Of a stretch of 25,697 nucleotides of DNA, positions 16,562-23,925 are shown in pieces. This DNA comes from CAZFZT01 sp964523675 (GTDB lineage: Bacteria; Planctomycetota; Phycisphaerae; Phycisphaerales; SM1A02): assembly GCA_964523675.1 (NCBI GenBank), contig CAZFZT010000047.1, positions 1-25,697 of the forward strand. The letters run 5' to 3'. The notes beneath the pieces were generated by a model, which ran no database searches, had not been told where the DNA came from, and was given only the letters and a program-made list of their open reading frames with translations. Every line of letters starts with the position of its first letter. Position 1 is the stretch's first letter. The position numbers and the translations under genes are program-made.

Positions 16562-16941
16562 GCAACCCCTCTCGGATGCTGTCAGTTTGCCCGACTGATA
16601 ACAACGAAAACAACGCAACGCCACAAGCCGACCGCCGAAATCGAATGCTCGCCAAACTGACGCTCATCATCATTGCTGCCGGGGCCACAGCATGTGCGCT
16701 GCTGGTCAATCGTCAGCACCGCATTGATACCGTCAATGAGATGACTGCGGTTCATCAACGAATCGTCGAGCAGGAGCAGTCGCTGTGGCGGCTACGCCGG
16801 GAGATCACTCGTCACACTCGTCCGGACCAGATCAAAGGGCACGTTGACGCAAGAGGCGGCACGTGGGTCGCCATCGCCGACGAGCCGGTCAAGGATTCAA
16901 CGCATCTCGTCGCCGTGGACATGGAACCCAACGGCGGCTAA
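16558..16941 (+). CDS. FtsL-like bitopic division protein
   Basis: The 127-residue protein has a cytoplasmic N-terminus of about 30 residues and one membrane helix (LAKLTLIIIAAGATACALLV, 31-50). A predicted coiled coil follows (about 55-95: NEMTAVHQRIVEQEQSLWRLRREI) and then a short C-terminal tail. This plan and the position just before ftsI match FtsL, a septal protein that works with FtsB/FtsQ to activate FtsWI; FtsL sequences are poorly conserved. Its ATG overlaps the LysM gene stop (ATGA at 16558), which implies translational coupling. The name rests on topology and location, not on sequence identity. A later start at Met30 would still keep the membrane segment. Confidence 0.75.
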   Translation: MSNPSRMLSVCPTDNNENNATPQADRRNRMLAKLTLIIIAAGATACALLVNRQHRIDTVNEMTAVHQRIVEQEQSLWRLRREITRHTRPDQIKGHVDARGGTWVAIADEPVKDSTHLVAVDMEPNGG

Positions 16942-17018
16942 CTCACCCTTCGAAGACAAGCCGGGGCCACGCGCAGCATCGCCACAGGCGATCAAGCGTC
17001 GCCCCGGGACGCTCCACA

Positions 17019-18782
17019 ATGTCGCTTCCCGCACCCCAACGCACCCAGTCCGATCGCGCCTACGCATGGGGACGAGCGTTCATCCTCATCATCATCGCTG
17101 CAATGCTGCTTCAGTTCGCGCGGGTTGTGCAACTGAAGATCGCACCGGATCCACGGCTCGCAGCGACGGTCGGCTCCCCCACCTCTTCACGAACCGAACT
17201 CGCACGCCGAGGCGATCTGCTCGACCGCCGCGGCCGCGTCCTTGCGACATCATCGCTCGGCTACCGGCTCTTTCTCGATCCCCAAGAGGTCGCGGACATT
17301 CAGACCATTGCTGTTGATCTCGCGCAAGTGCTCCGGCGCGACCCCGCACAGATCGATCAGAAGATCATTCCCCGACGTCATCGACGCTATGTCGTCATTG
17401 ATCATCTGCTCGAAGACTGGGAAGTTGATGCGATCCGCGCAGCGGGCATGCCTGGCGTCGGCCTTGAGCCACGGCTTGTGCGGCATTACCCACATGATGA
17501 GCTTGCAGCGGCCATCGTCGGCTTTGTCGGCTTCGAACATTCCGGACTAGGCGGCGCTGAGTATCTGCTGGATGATCGGCTGGCGCCGGAACATGGCCGG
17601 CTGACGTTTCTGCGCGACGCCCGCCGCCGCGCGCTGTGGATTGAACCGGAAGGGTATGAACCGGCGCAGCCGGGGCGCCCTGTTCAACTGAGCATCGACC
17701 TCGTCATTCAGGACATTGCGCAGAAGCGGCTGCAGCAGGCGGTGGAAGAATTCAATGCCGGCGGGGGGCGGCTTGTGGTCATGGATTCCCGCACCGGTGA
17801 GCTGCTCGCTCTGGTGGACATTCTCAATCCTCGCGAAGGATGGGATGAATACACCAGCGACCCACTCCGCGCCACCGATCCGGCGCTCGGACGAAATCGG
17901 TGCGTGACCGATCCATATGAACCTGGATCGACTTTTAAGCCATTCATTTGGGCGCTCGCGACGGAGTTGGGCGTGGTCCATCCGGATGAGGTTCTGCCAA
18001 CACCTCCGCCTGGCGGCGCGACGTATCGTACCAGTCGCGGTCGTGCAATTCGCGATGCATTTCCTCACGAGAACGCCAGTTGGCGCACCGTCCTCGTGCG
18101 CTCGTTGAACAGCGGCATGGCGATGATTGGTGAACGCCTGACCTCGCAGCAGATGCGCGACGGGGTGATTCGGTTCGGCTTCGGTCACGAAACAAGATGC
18201 GGACTCCCGGGCGAGTCGGCCGGCATCATCACCAACATGCGCGATTGGAACCACTACACGCAGACATCAGTTCCAATCGGGCAGGAGATCGCCGTGACAC
18301 CTGTTCAGATGGTTCGGGCCTTCGCCGTCTTTGCTCGTGATGGCACTTTGCCGCCGGTTCGCACGACGGCCGCTGCCTCAACACAGACATCAGACGTGGA
18401 CTTCGACATCGTTCATCGAGTGCTCAATGGAAAGACCGTGACGGTGACGCGCGAGGTCATGCTTGAAGCCGCTGATCGTCGCGTGCAGTCGAGCCAGTAC
18501 CGCATCTTTGGGAAGTCCGGCACCGCACAACTGCCCAGGCGCGATGGTCGTGGCTATCACGAGGATCGGTATGTGTCGAGTTACATCGCTGCAGCGCCGT
18601 ACACCGAGCCGCGCATCGTTGTGCTATGCGTACTTGACGACCCCGACAAGTCGATCGGGCATTACGGCGGCCGAATCGCCGCCCCTGTCGTGCGCGATGT
18701 GATCGACCAGGCGCTTCAGTACCTCGGCGTCCCGCCCGACCAGCCCGGCGCGACATCGGAGGCCTTGATCGTCGCCCGGTAA
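17019..18782 (+). CDS. ftsI: Penicillin-binding protein, FtsI/PBP3-type transpeptidase
   Basis: The 587-residue class B penicillin-binding protein cross-links peptidoglycan at the septum, in the periplasm. A membrane anchor (about residues 18-38, FILIIIAAMLLQFARVV) is followed by the dimerisation/pedestal domain (RRGDLLDRRGRVLATS, FVGFEHSGLGGAEYLLD). The transpeptidase domain (about 225-575) has the active-site STFK (Ser304), SLN (Ser362, in place of the common SSN) and KSGT (Lys499). No PASTA domains follow. The frame is open upstream to 16863 but overlaps the ftsL-like gene. The ATG at 17019, with GGGA about 9 nt upstream, begins a normal FtsI N-terminus. Downstream there is no murE, unlike many division clusters; the gene converges on an S1/P1 nuclease gene 16 nt away. 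Confidence 0.93.
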   Translation: MSLPAPQRTQSDRAYAWGRAFILIIIAAMLLQFARVVQLKIAPDPRLAATVGSPTSSRTELARRGDLLDRRGRVLATSSLGYRLFLDPQEVADIQTIAVDLAQVLRRDPAQIDQKIIPRRHRRYVVIDHLLEDWEVDAIRAAGMPGVGLEPRLVRHYPHDELAAAIVGFVGFEHSGLGGAEYLLDDRLAPEHGRLTFLRDARRRALWIEPEGYEPAQPGRPVQLSIDLVIQDIAQKRLQQAVEEFNAGGGRLVVMDSRTGELLALVDILNPREGWDEYTSDPLRATDPALGRNRCVTDPYEPGSTFKPFIWALATELGVVHPDEVLPTPPPGGATYRTSRGRAIRDAFPHENASWRTVLVRSLNSGMAMIGERLTSQQMRDGVIRFGFGHETRCGLPGESAGIITNMRDWNHYTQTSVPIGQEIAVTPVQMVRAFAVFARDGTLPPVRTTAAASTQTSDVDFDIVHRVLNGKTVTVTREVMLEAADRRVQSSQYRIFGKSGTAQLPRRDGRGYHEDRYVSSYIAAAPYTEPRIVVLCVLDDPDKSIGHYGGRIAAPVVRDVIDQALQYLGVPPDQPGATSEALIVAR

Positions 18783-18783
18783 G

Positions 18784-18805
18784 CCGCTGTCACCGACGTC
18801 AGCGG
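18784..18805. terminator. Hairpin between convergent ftsI and nuclease genes
   Basis: CCGCTG (18784-18789) pairs with CAGCGG (18800-18805) around a 10-nt loop. No T tract follows on either strand, and the hairpin covers the nuclease stop codon. It may act as a weak bidirectional end signal. Confidence 0.3.
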
Positions 18806-19929
18806 AAACGCGCTTCGACGATCTCCCATGTGAACTCTCGCACATCACGGCCAGTTCGGCGGTGCGTACAGCCGAGTTCACGCTTGTTCGCCTCGCCCGG
18901 CCGGACGACCTCCACTGTTTCGTGCGACATCGAGCGGCCGCGATCAACCCACGTTCGCCTGATGCGGGCTTGGATCATTCGTGACCCGTGCCGGTTGACG
19001 AGGAACATGATTCGCCCCTCATTGCCGCATTCGCCGCCCTCAACAATCTCAAGTGCATTCATCGCCTCACGCAGCGCGACCTGCTCGGGCGTTTCCTCAA
19101 CCTCTGCCACTTCGTCTTCGTCGAGCGCGTAAATGTCATTCAACATCGCTGCCAGACGAATGCCGGCCATCATCAACTGAGTCTCAACGACCTTGATGTG
19201 CTGCTCGTAATACTGCTCATCAAGGATTCCGCCGCGAGGCAGAGAACGATAAATGATGCGCGTCGCGAGCAACGATTGATTGGCCCAGTCTTCCGGATCG
19301 AGCGACTTCCGCCAGGTCTCCTGCGGCTTGGGCTCACTTTCGAGCCGTGCAAGCAGTTCCCGCGCAAGATCCTTCGAGTCATCTGTCTTCATGCGCGTGC
19401 GAATCAGGTCGGTGTCCCACACGCGGTGCAGGTTGCTCTCGCTACCAAGGTAGGTCACGTCGATCTGATTGCCGCCAAGGTCATCCCGGTACGACACGTG
19501 CAACGGCTGATGAATGTCGCCGATAAAGTGAATCAGGAATCGCAGCGCATCGCGACGATCACTTGCGGATGTAGCCGGATCGCGTAACTGCTGCTCGAAC
19601 CGGCGGATGGCGGCGACAACGCAGAGGCCATTCTCGCAGTCGCGCTTCATATCGAGTTCCAGAGCGCGGCGTGGAACGTTGATGTAGTGCAGCGGCTTCG
19701 TCCACTCGTACTTCTCTTCATTCCGTACATCATCCGCCCACAATGCCGCCTCTGCCAGCGATTGGTTGCCAAGAATCCTGGCGATCTCCGCCTTCGTCTG
19801 CTCTTTCAAAAAGGCCGTCGCAACCTCGCCGGTGATGCGATGGCCTTCCGGCCCCCACGCCGCAGAGGGAGAACTCGCCGCAAAGACGCAGAAGACGCCG
19901 AGGAAGAATAAAAGCAAGCGATCGCGCAT
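18799..19929 (-). CDS. Secreted S1/P1-family zinc nuclease with extra C-terminal domain
   Basis: The 376-residue protein has a signal peptide (1-24) and a mature end beginning at Trp25 in WGPEGH. In this family the N-terminal Trp and nearby His are ligands of the trinuclear zinc site. Other ligands are visible: WADDVR, PLHYINVP, FIGDIHQPLH and NLHRVWD. S1/P1 nucleases cleave single-stranded DNA and RNA and remove 3'-phosphates, here probably in the periplasm or outside. The nuclease domain ends near residue 270 (MLNDIYALD). A further 106 residues, acidic at first and then Arg-rich with two cysteines, are not part of the normal fold, and I do not recognise them. The start is chosen at Met28 of the open frame (19929) because the signal peptide begins there. 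It lies 22 nt after the squalene-hopene cyclase stop, probably in the same transcript. Confidence 0.9.
   Translation of the reverse strand: MRDRLLLFFLGVFCVFAASSPSAAWGPEGHRITGEVATAFLKEQTKAEIARILGNQSLAEAALWADDVRNEEKYEWTKPLHYINVPRRALELDMKRDCENGLCVVAAIRRFEQQLRDPATSASDRRDALRFLIHFIGDIHQPLHVSYRDDLGGNQIDVTYLGSESNLHRVWDTDLIRTRMKTDDSKDLARELLARLESEPKPQETWRKSLDPEDWANQSLLATRIIYRSLPRGGILDEQYYEQHIKVVETQLMMAGIRLAAMLNDIYALDEDEVAEVEETPEQVALREAMNALEIVEGGECGNEGRIMFLVNRHGSRMIQARIRRTWVDRGRSMSHETVEVVRPGEANKRELGCTHRRTGRDVREFTWEIVEARFR
19861..19909. repeat. Repeat-like sequence forming the nuclease signal peptide
   Basis: The plus strand shows iterated units of the CGCAAAGA/CGCAGAAGA type ending in CGCCGAGGAAGAA, with a CGCAGAGG unit at the left end. 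Sequences of this look are common as dispersed short tandem repeats in many bacterial genomes. Read on the minus strand it encodes the hydrophobic core of the nuclease signal peptide and the mature start near Trp25. Confidence 0.55.
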
Positions 19930-19934
19930 GCAGG

Positions 19935-19940
19935 AGTGTA
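19935..19940 (-). promoter_or_regulatory. TANNNT hexamer (TACACT) before the nuclease start
   Basis: TACACT ends 5 nt before the ATG at 19929, inside the 22-nt gap after the cyclase stop. There is no Shine-Dalgarno sequence. It could allow separate leaderless expression of the nuclease, or be chance. Confidence 0.25.
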
Positions 19941-19951
19941 TGCGCAGGCGG

Positions 19952-22102
19952 CTACACCGTGAGGACCGGCTGCTCGCGCGCTTCCGTTTGCCGCTCGCCG
20001 CAGTCCACACTGCGCTGTGCCGCCAGGTAGCGCCCGATCGCCATCACCGGGAAATAGAGCCGGTACAGGTGGTACCGCAGGTAGAAAACCTTTGGAAAGC
20101 CGGTGCCGGTGAACTCAGTTTCGACCCATGAGCCGGCCGGATCGCCATCTGGATTCTTTTGTGGGTCAGTCGCGTCGATCTCGGAGAGTTGCGACACAGC
20201 CAGCCAATTGATGGCTCGCTTGAGATCAGGATCATCAGGGCCGAAAATTTCCTGAAGAATCATCGCGGCCCACGCTGTTTGCGATGCTGTCGAATTGCCT
20301 TGCCCTTTGAGTGACGGATCGTTGTAGCTGTTCGCGGTCTCACCAAACGAACCGTCGTCCTTCTGAATCGATTTGATCCACCGGCCGGCGCGTTGAATCC
20401 ATTCCTGCGAAGGATCTTCGCCACATCTGATCGGCCCGATCACCGCCTGCCACGTGCCGTAGATGTAATTCACACCCCATCGACCAAACCATGCGCCGAA
20501 CTGCTCGCCGGACGCCGCTTGCGGCTTATCGCGCGCAAAATCATCCGCCGACCAGACGATCTGATGCGACTTCACATACTCGATCGCGCGCTTCACCGCC
20601 GGGTGTGAATCATCATAACCATGCCAGGAGAGACACTCGAGCACACGACCGGTAATGTCGGGACATGACGGATCCTGCATGGCGTTGTGATCCGCAAAGG
20701 GGATGTACTCGAGAATCTGCCGATGCGTGGTGCGGTCGAACGCCGCCCAGCCGCCATCGTCGTTCTGCATGGCGAAGATCCAGTCAATGCCGCGCCGCGC
20801 CGCATCGAGATTGTCCTTCGCACCGGCGCGCTGAAGCGCCATCGCCACCATGGCGGTGTCATCACAATCGGGATACCACGCATTGTGATACTCGAAGTAC
20901 CAGCCGAAACCGCATGTGTCATGGCGCGCAGCTTCTCGAAATCGCCGCGCATCAACCGGCAGGAGATTCTCTACCCAATCTCCGACATGCTTACACTCCC
21001 TCTGCACAAGCCAATCAGCCGCGCGTCTGACGGAAGTATCGGCAACATCAAGCCCGCAATCGGTCAGCGCATACAGCGCGATGCCGGTATCCCACACAGG
21101 GCTGAAACATGGCTGGATGCGAATCTCGTCGTTGGCGTCATCTTCAAGGCAGAATTCATCCAATTCGCGCTCTGCGCGCCGAATGACTGGATGACTGCGC
21201 GTATAGCCCAGCGCCTGGAACGCGACCTGCAAGTACACCATCGGCGGAAAGATGGCTCCGAGGCCGGCCGTCGTGGCAATACCGTCCTGACCCGCGCGCT
21301 CAAGAATCCACTTCTCTGCCCGCTTGATCGCCAATCGACGGATCGGCGTGCCGCCGAGGATGTGCATCTTCTTGAGAATCCAGTCCAGCGCAAGGAAAGC
21401 CCGCGACCAGCCGGGCGGCGCGTTCGATTGATTCTTCATGGAATGGCGCGCGTTCTGATCGACAAACAACTCGTCAATGCCAAGGTGGCGCGGCAGCCGG
21501 CGCGTCGGCCGTAGCGTCACCACCAGTGAGAGCGGCAGAATCATCGTTCGCGTCCACGCGCTGACCTTCGTCAGATGAAAGTAAAACCATCGCGGCAGGA
21601 AGATGAGTTCCGGCGGAATGGCCGGCACTGCGTTCCAGGAAATCTGCCCCAGACATGCAAGATAGAAGTTCGTGAACGAATTGCATTTCTCAGCCCCGCC
21701 ATGCTTCACAATGCATTCGCGGGCGCTGACCATGTGAGCGGACTTGGGATCGTCACCCATCAGTTTGAGCGCAAAGTACGCCTTCACCGTCGCGCTGACA
21801 TCCACACCCGAGCCGGGAAACTGGCCCCAGCCGCCGTCGGCTCGCTGCTGCGAACGCAAACAATTGGCAATCTTCCGCAAGACATCGCGGCCCGGCCTGC
21901 CGTCTGCCATCGGCTGATCCTCATGGCCGAGGATGAACTTCATCAGCAGATATTCGCTTTCGAGAATGGAATCGCCTTCAAGTTCAGCGCACCAGTGGCC
22001 GTCTTCATGCTGAAGCGATTTCAATGCGGCGACTGCCCGATCGAGTGTGGCCCGAACGGTGCGGATGTGCTCGTCGGATGCGTGGTTCTCGTTTCGGTTC
22101 AT
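19952..22102 (-). CDS. shc: Squalene-hopene cyclase
   Basis: The 716-residue triterpene cyclase converts squalene to hopene/hopanol, the first committed step of hopanoid synthesis, as a monotopic membrane enzyme. The catalytic DxDD motif is DCDD (412-415, in YPDCDDTAM). Several QW-type repeats are visible (QQRADGGWGQF, QNDDGGWAAFD, QKDDGSFGE), along with the family C-terminus GTGFPKVFYLRYHLYRLYFP. It is at the long end of the usual range of about 630-720 residues. The ATG at 22102 is preferred because GGAG lies 9 nt upstream; the frame is also open to an ATG at 22135. The promoter at 22246-22274 with a consensus -35 likely drives it, together with the downstream nuclease gene. Confidence 0.96.
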   Translation of the reverse strand: MNRNENHASDEHIRTVRATLDRAVAALKSLQHEDGHWCAELEGDSILESEYLLMKFILGHEDQPMADGRPGRDVLRKIANCLRSQQRADGGWGQFPGSGVDVSATVKAYFALKLMGDDPKSAHMVSARECIVKHGGAEKCNSFTNFYLACLGQISWNAVPAIPPELIFLPRWFYFHLTKVSAWTRTMILPLSLVVTLRPTRRLPRHLGIDELFVDQNARHSMKNQSNAPPGWSRAFLALDWILKKMHILGGTPIRRLAIKRAEKWILERAGQDGIATTAGLGAIFPPMVYLQVAFQALGYTRSHPVIRRAERELDEFCLEDDANDEIRIQPCFSPVWDTGIALYALTDCGLDVADTSVRRAADWLVQRECKHVGDWVENLLPVDARRFREAARHDTCGFGWYFEYHNAWYPDCDDTAMVAMALQRAGAKDNLDAARRGIDWIFAMQNDDGGWAAFDRTTHRQILEYIPFADHNAMQDPSCPDITGRVLECLSWHGYDDSHPAVKRAIEYVKSHQIVWSADDFARDKPQAASGEQFGAWFGRWGVNYIYGTWQAVIGPIRCGEDPSQEWIQRAGRWIKSIQKDDGSFGETANSYNDPSLKGQGNSTASQTAWAAMILQEIFGPDDPDLKRAINWLAVSQLSEIDATDPQKNPDGDPAGSWVETEFTGTGFPKVFYLRYHLYRLYFPVMAIGRYLAAQRSVDCGERQTEAREQPVLTV

Positions 22103-22227
22103 GAACGCGTACTCCGGCGGGTCGAAACCGGGCATTGTACCACGCGCCCGGCTTGCGGGGCCTTCAGCAAGAAGTCAATCAACTCCCCCAAGACTCCTTC
22201 ACCGCCCGCCGCGACTGAAGCTGCTTC

Positions 22228-22244
22228 GGTTTTTAGCCAAAACC
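22228..22244. promoter_or_regulatory. Inverted repeat at the predicted shc transcription start
   Basis: GGTTTT (22228-22233) and AAAACC (22239-22244) form a 6-bp inverted repeat with a 5-nt centre. It lies directly downstream of the minus-strand -10 box, over the expected transcription start. It could be an operator or a small hairpin in the leader. Confidence 0.35.
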
Positions 22245-22245
22245 C

Positions 22246-22274
22246 TAAATATCATCAACCAGTGGTCGTGTCAA
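22246..22274 (-). promoter_or_regulatory. Sigma-70-type promoter for shc and the nuclease gene
   Basis: Read on the minus strand, a perfect TTGACA (22274-22269) is followed after exactly 17 nt by TATTTA (22251-22246). The -10 matches consensus at only three positions but lies in an AT-rich island in GC-rich surroundings. The leader to the ATG at 22102 would be about 135 nt. Confidence 0.55.
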
Positions 22275-22382
22275 GGATGATGACCGACCGGCTTCATTTG
22301 TCGGCTCGCGCTCATCTCACACCCTCTGCGCCGGCGATCTATGCCCGGCGATGACGCCCTCTCCCCGCCCCTGCGCACCCGC

Positions 22383-22388
22383 TACCAT
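22383..22388 (+). promoter_or_regulatory. TANNNT hexamer (TACCAT) before the FIST gene
   Basis: TACCAT ends 8 nt before the ATG at 22397. No Shine-Dalgarno sequence or -35 box is seen. The short stretch CATCGCGCATGA resembles the mmgE/prpD start context. Confidence 0.25.
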
Positions 22389-22396
22389 CATCGCGC

Positions 22397-23647
22397 ATGA
22401 CGCAATCGTCGCCATCATCGCCAGCCGCCAATACAAATCGATACGCTGCCGCCTCCGCGATCTGCGACCACCTCGACACGCGCACCGCGGCAGTGGAACT
22501 CGCCGATGCCTTGCACGATGACATCGGCGGCAAGTGCGATCTGCTGCTCTGCTTCGCGTCTTATCACCATCGGGCGGCGCTCGGCCCCGCTGTGCAATCG
22601 ATGCGCAGCGTGCTCACCCCGCATACAACGCTGGCCGTCACCGCCGAAGCTGTGCTCGGAGCAGATCAGGAACTCGACGGCAGACCCGGCTTCTCCGCTT
22701 TAGCCATGCGCCTCGGTGACGCGCGGTTGCACACATGGACCACGACACCCCAGAATCCGATCCGGCTCGATGATCCTTCGTTGCCTCCGGAAGAGCAGCA
22801 ACGCCGACATGAGGAACGTCGAAAGCGCATCGGCGTTGCCGATGATTTCCGAGCCATGTTCTTCACCGGCGACCCGTTCTCCGTCCCCATCGCGCGGCTT
22901 CTGCCTGCGCTGAGCAGCTGCGGTGGAGAGCAACCCGTGCTGATTGTCGGTGGAATGGCCTCCGGTGCGACACAACCGGGCCTCAATGTCATCGTTCTTG
23001 ACGACGAGATCCTGCCGGCCGGCGGCGCGGGCGTCACGATCTCAGGCGATGTTCAGATCGATTGCGTCGTCAGCCAGGGTTGCAGGCCGATTGGCCAGCC
23101 GTTTGTCGTCACCAAAGTTCGCGACAACGTCATCCTTGAACTTGGTTCGCGCAAGGCAATGGAAGCTCTCCAGGACATGGCGGGTGGACTCTCTGGCGGC
23201 GAGAAGCGACTGCTCTCAAGTGGGCTGCTCATCGGCACTGTCATCAACGAGTACAAATCACGATTCGGTCGGGGTGACTTTCTCGTGCGCAACATCCTGG
23301 GCTTCGATCAACAACACGGCGGCATCGGTGTCGGCGACGTGCCGCGCGTCGGACAGACCATTCAGTTTCATGTGCGCGATGCGAAGACGGCTGCGGAGGA
23401 TCTGGATCTTCTGCTGACCGCGCAGCAGTTCGATGACAAGCCGCCATTCGGGGCGGTGCTTTTCAGTTGCAACGGCCGGGGCGAACGGCTGTTCGGCGTG
23501 CCGAATCATGATCTCGACATGATCCACCGCCGCCTGAACAATGTTCCCACCGCCGGCTTCTTCGCAGCTGGCGAGATCGGCCCGATCGGCGAGACATCGT
23601 TCCTGCACGGCCACACGGCCAGTCTCGCGCTCTTCCGCGCGCCGTGA
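22397..23647 (+). CDS. FIST domain protein (FIST_N plus FIST_C)
   Basis: The 416-residue soluble protein has the FIST N-domain (about 35-230; CDLLLCFASYHH, ADQELDGRPGFSAL, PVLIVGGMASGA, GAGVTISGDVQIDCVVSQGCRPIG) and the FIST C-domain (about 245-395; VRNILGFDQQHGGIGVGD, PPFGAVLFSCNGRGERLFG, TAGFFAAGEIGPIG). FIST domains are thought to sense small ligands, possibly amino acids, and often occur fused to signalling domains. Here the protein stands alone, with no kinase, GGDEF or methyl-accepting part. There is no signal peptide or membrane segment. The gene is divergent from shc and is followed by an intergenic region before the secretion ATPase. Family assignment is sure; the ligand and role are not known. 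Confidence 0.9.
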   Translation: MTQSSPSSPAANTNRYAAASAICDHLDTRTAAVELADALHDDIGGKCDLLLCFASYHHRAALGPAVQSMRSVLTPHTTLAVTAEAVLGADQELDGRPGFSALAMRLGDARLHTWTTTPQNPIRLDDPSLPPEEQQRRHEERRKRIGVADDFRAMFFTGDPFSVPIARLLPALSSCGGEQPVLIVGGMASGATQPGLNVIVLDDEILPAGGAGVTISGDVQIDCVVSQGCRPIGQPFVVTKVRDNVILELGSRKAMEALQDMAGGLSGGEKRLLSSGLLIGTVINEYKSRFGRGDFLVRNILGFDQQHGGIGVGDVPRVGQTIQFHVRDAKTAAEDLDLLLTAQQFDDKPPFGAVLFSCNGRGERLFGVPNHDLDMIHRRLNNVPTAGFFAAGEIGPIGETSFLHGHTASLALFRAP

Positions 23648-23925
23648 ATGAAATTGCGAATGAACGCCGTTGAAAGCATGTGAGTAGCCGCGTGCCGGGA
23701 GGTCCCAGTTCGCTGGGCACGGCAGCGGCGAAGTCAACCACGGGCTTCCGCCACGCGGCTGCTGGCCCACCATCTGAATGAAACCGGGATCAGACATTGC
23801 TGCTCGCAGTGTGTCTTGCCGATAGAACCTTCCCCATGACTGCTTTGCAGGCAACCGCCGCCAGGCCAACCCGTACATCAGGCGAATCCGCAGCCCCTGA
23901 CCGTGGCCGCCGGTACAATGAGCCA
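23648..23925. other. Intergenic region between the FIST and secretion-ATPase genes
   Basis: No gene is supported in these 278 bases. A small hairpin CCCAG-TTCG-CTGGG lies at 23704-23717, and overlapping outer pairing (GTGCC at 23692 with GGCAC at 23716) offers an alternative fold; no T tract follows. The ATPase frame is open upstream from 23797, but that part has no family similarity. Confidence 0.4.
23914..23919 (+). promoter_or_regulatory. Candidate -10 box (TACAAT) for a leaderless ATPase transcript
   Basis: TACAAT matches the -10 consensus at five of six positions and ends 6 nt before the ATG at 23926. No Shine-Dalgarno sequence and no -35 box are seen. An ATG overlapping the hexamer (23918) is out of frame with the ATPase. 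Confidence 0.35.

Noticed and set aside
16863..17018. Upstream extension of ftsI to 16863
   Set aside because: It overlaps the ftsL-like gene in another frame and is Arg/His-rich without FtsI similarity.
20687..22354. Plus-strand open frames of 275 and 259 residues opposite the squalene-hopene cyclase gene
   Set aside because: The opposite strand encodes a full cyclase with its catalytic motif; these frames come from codon bias.
23691..23721. Hairpin after the FIST gene as a terminator or RNA gene
   Set aside because: It lacks a T tract, the foldings compete with each other, and no RNA family fits.
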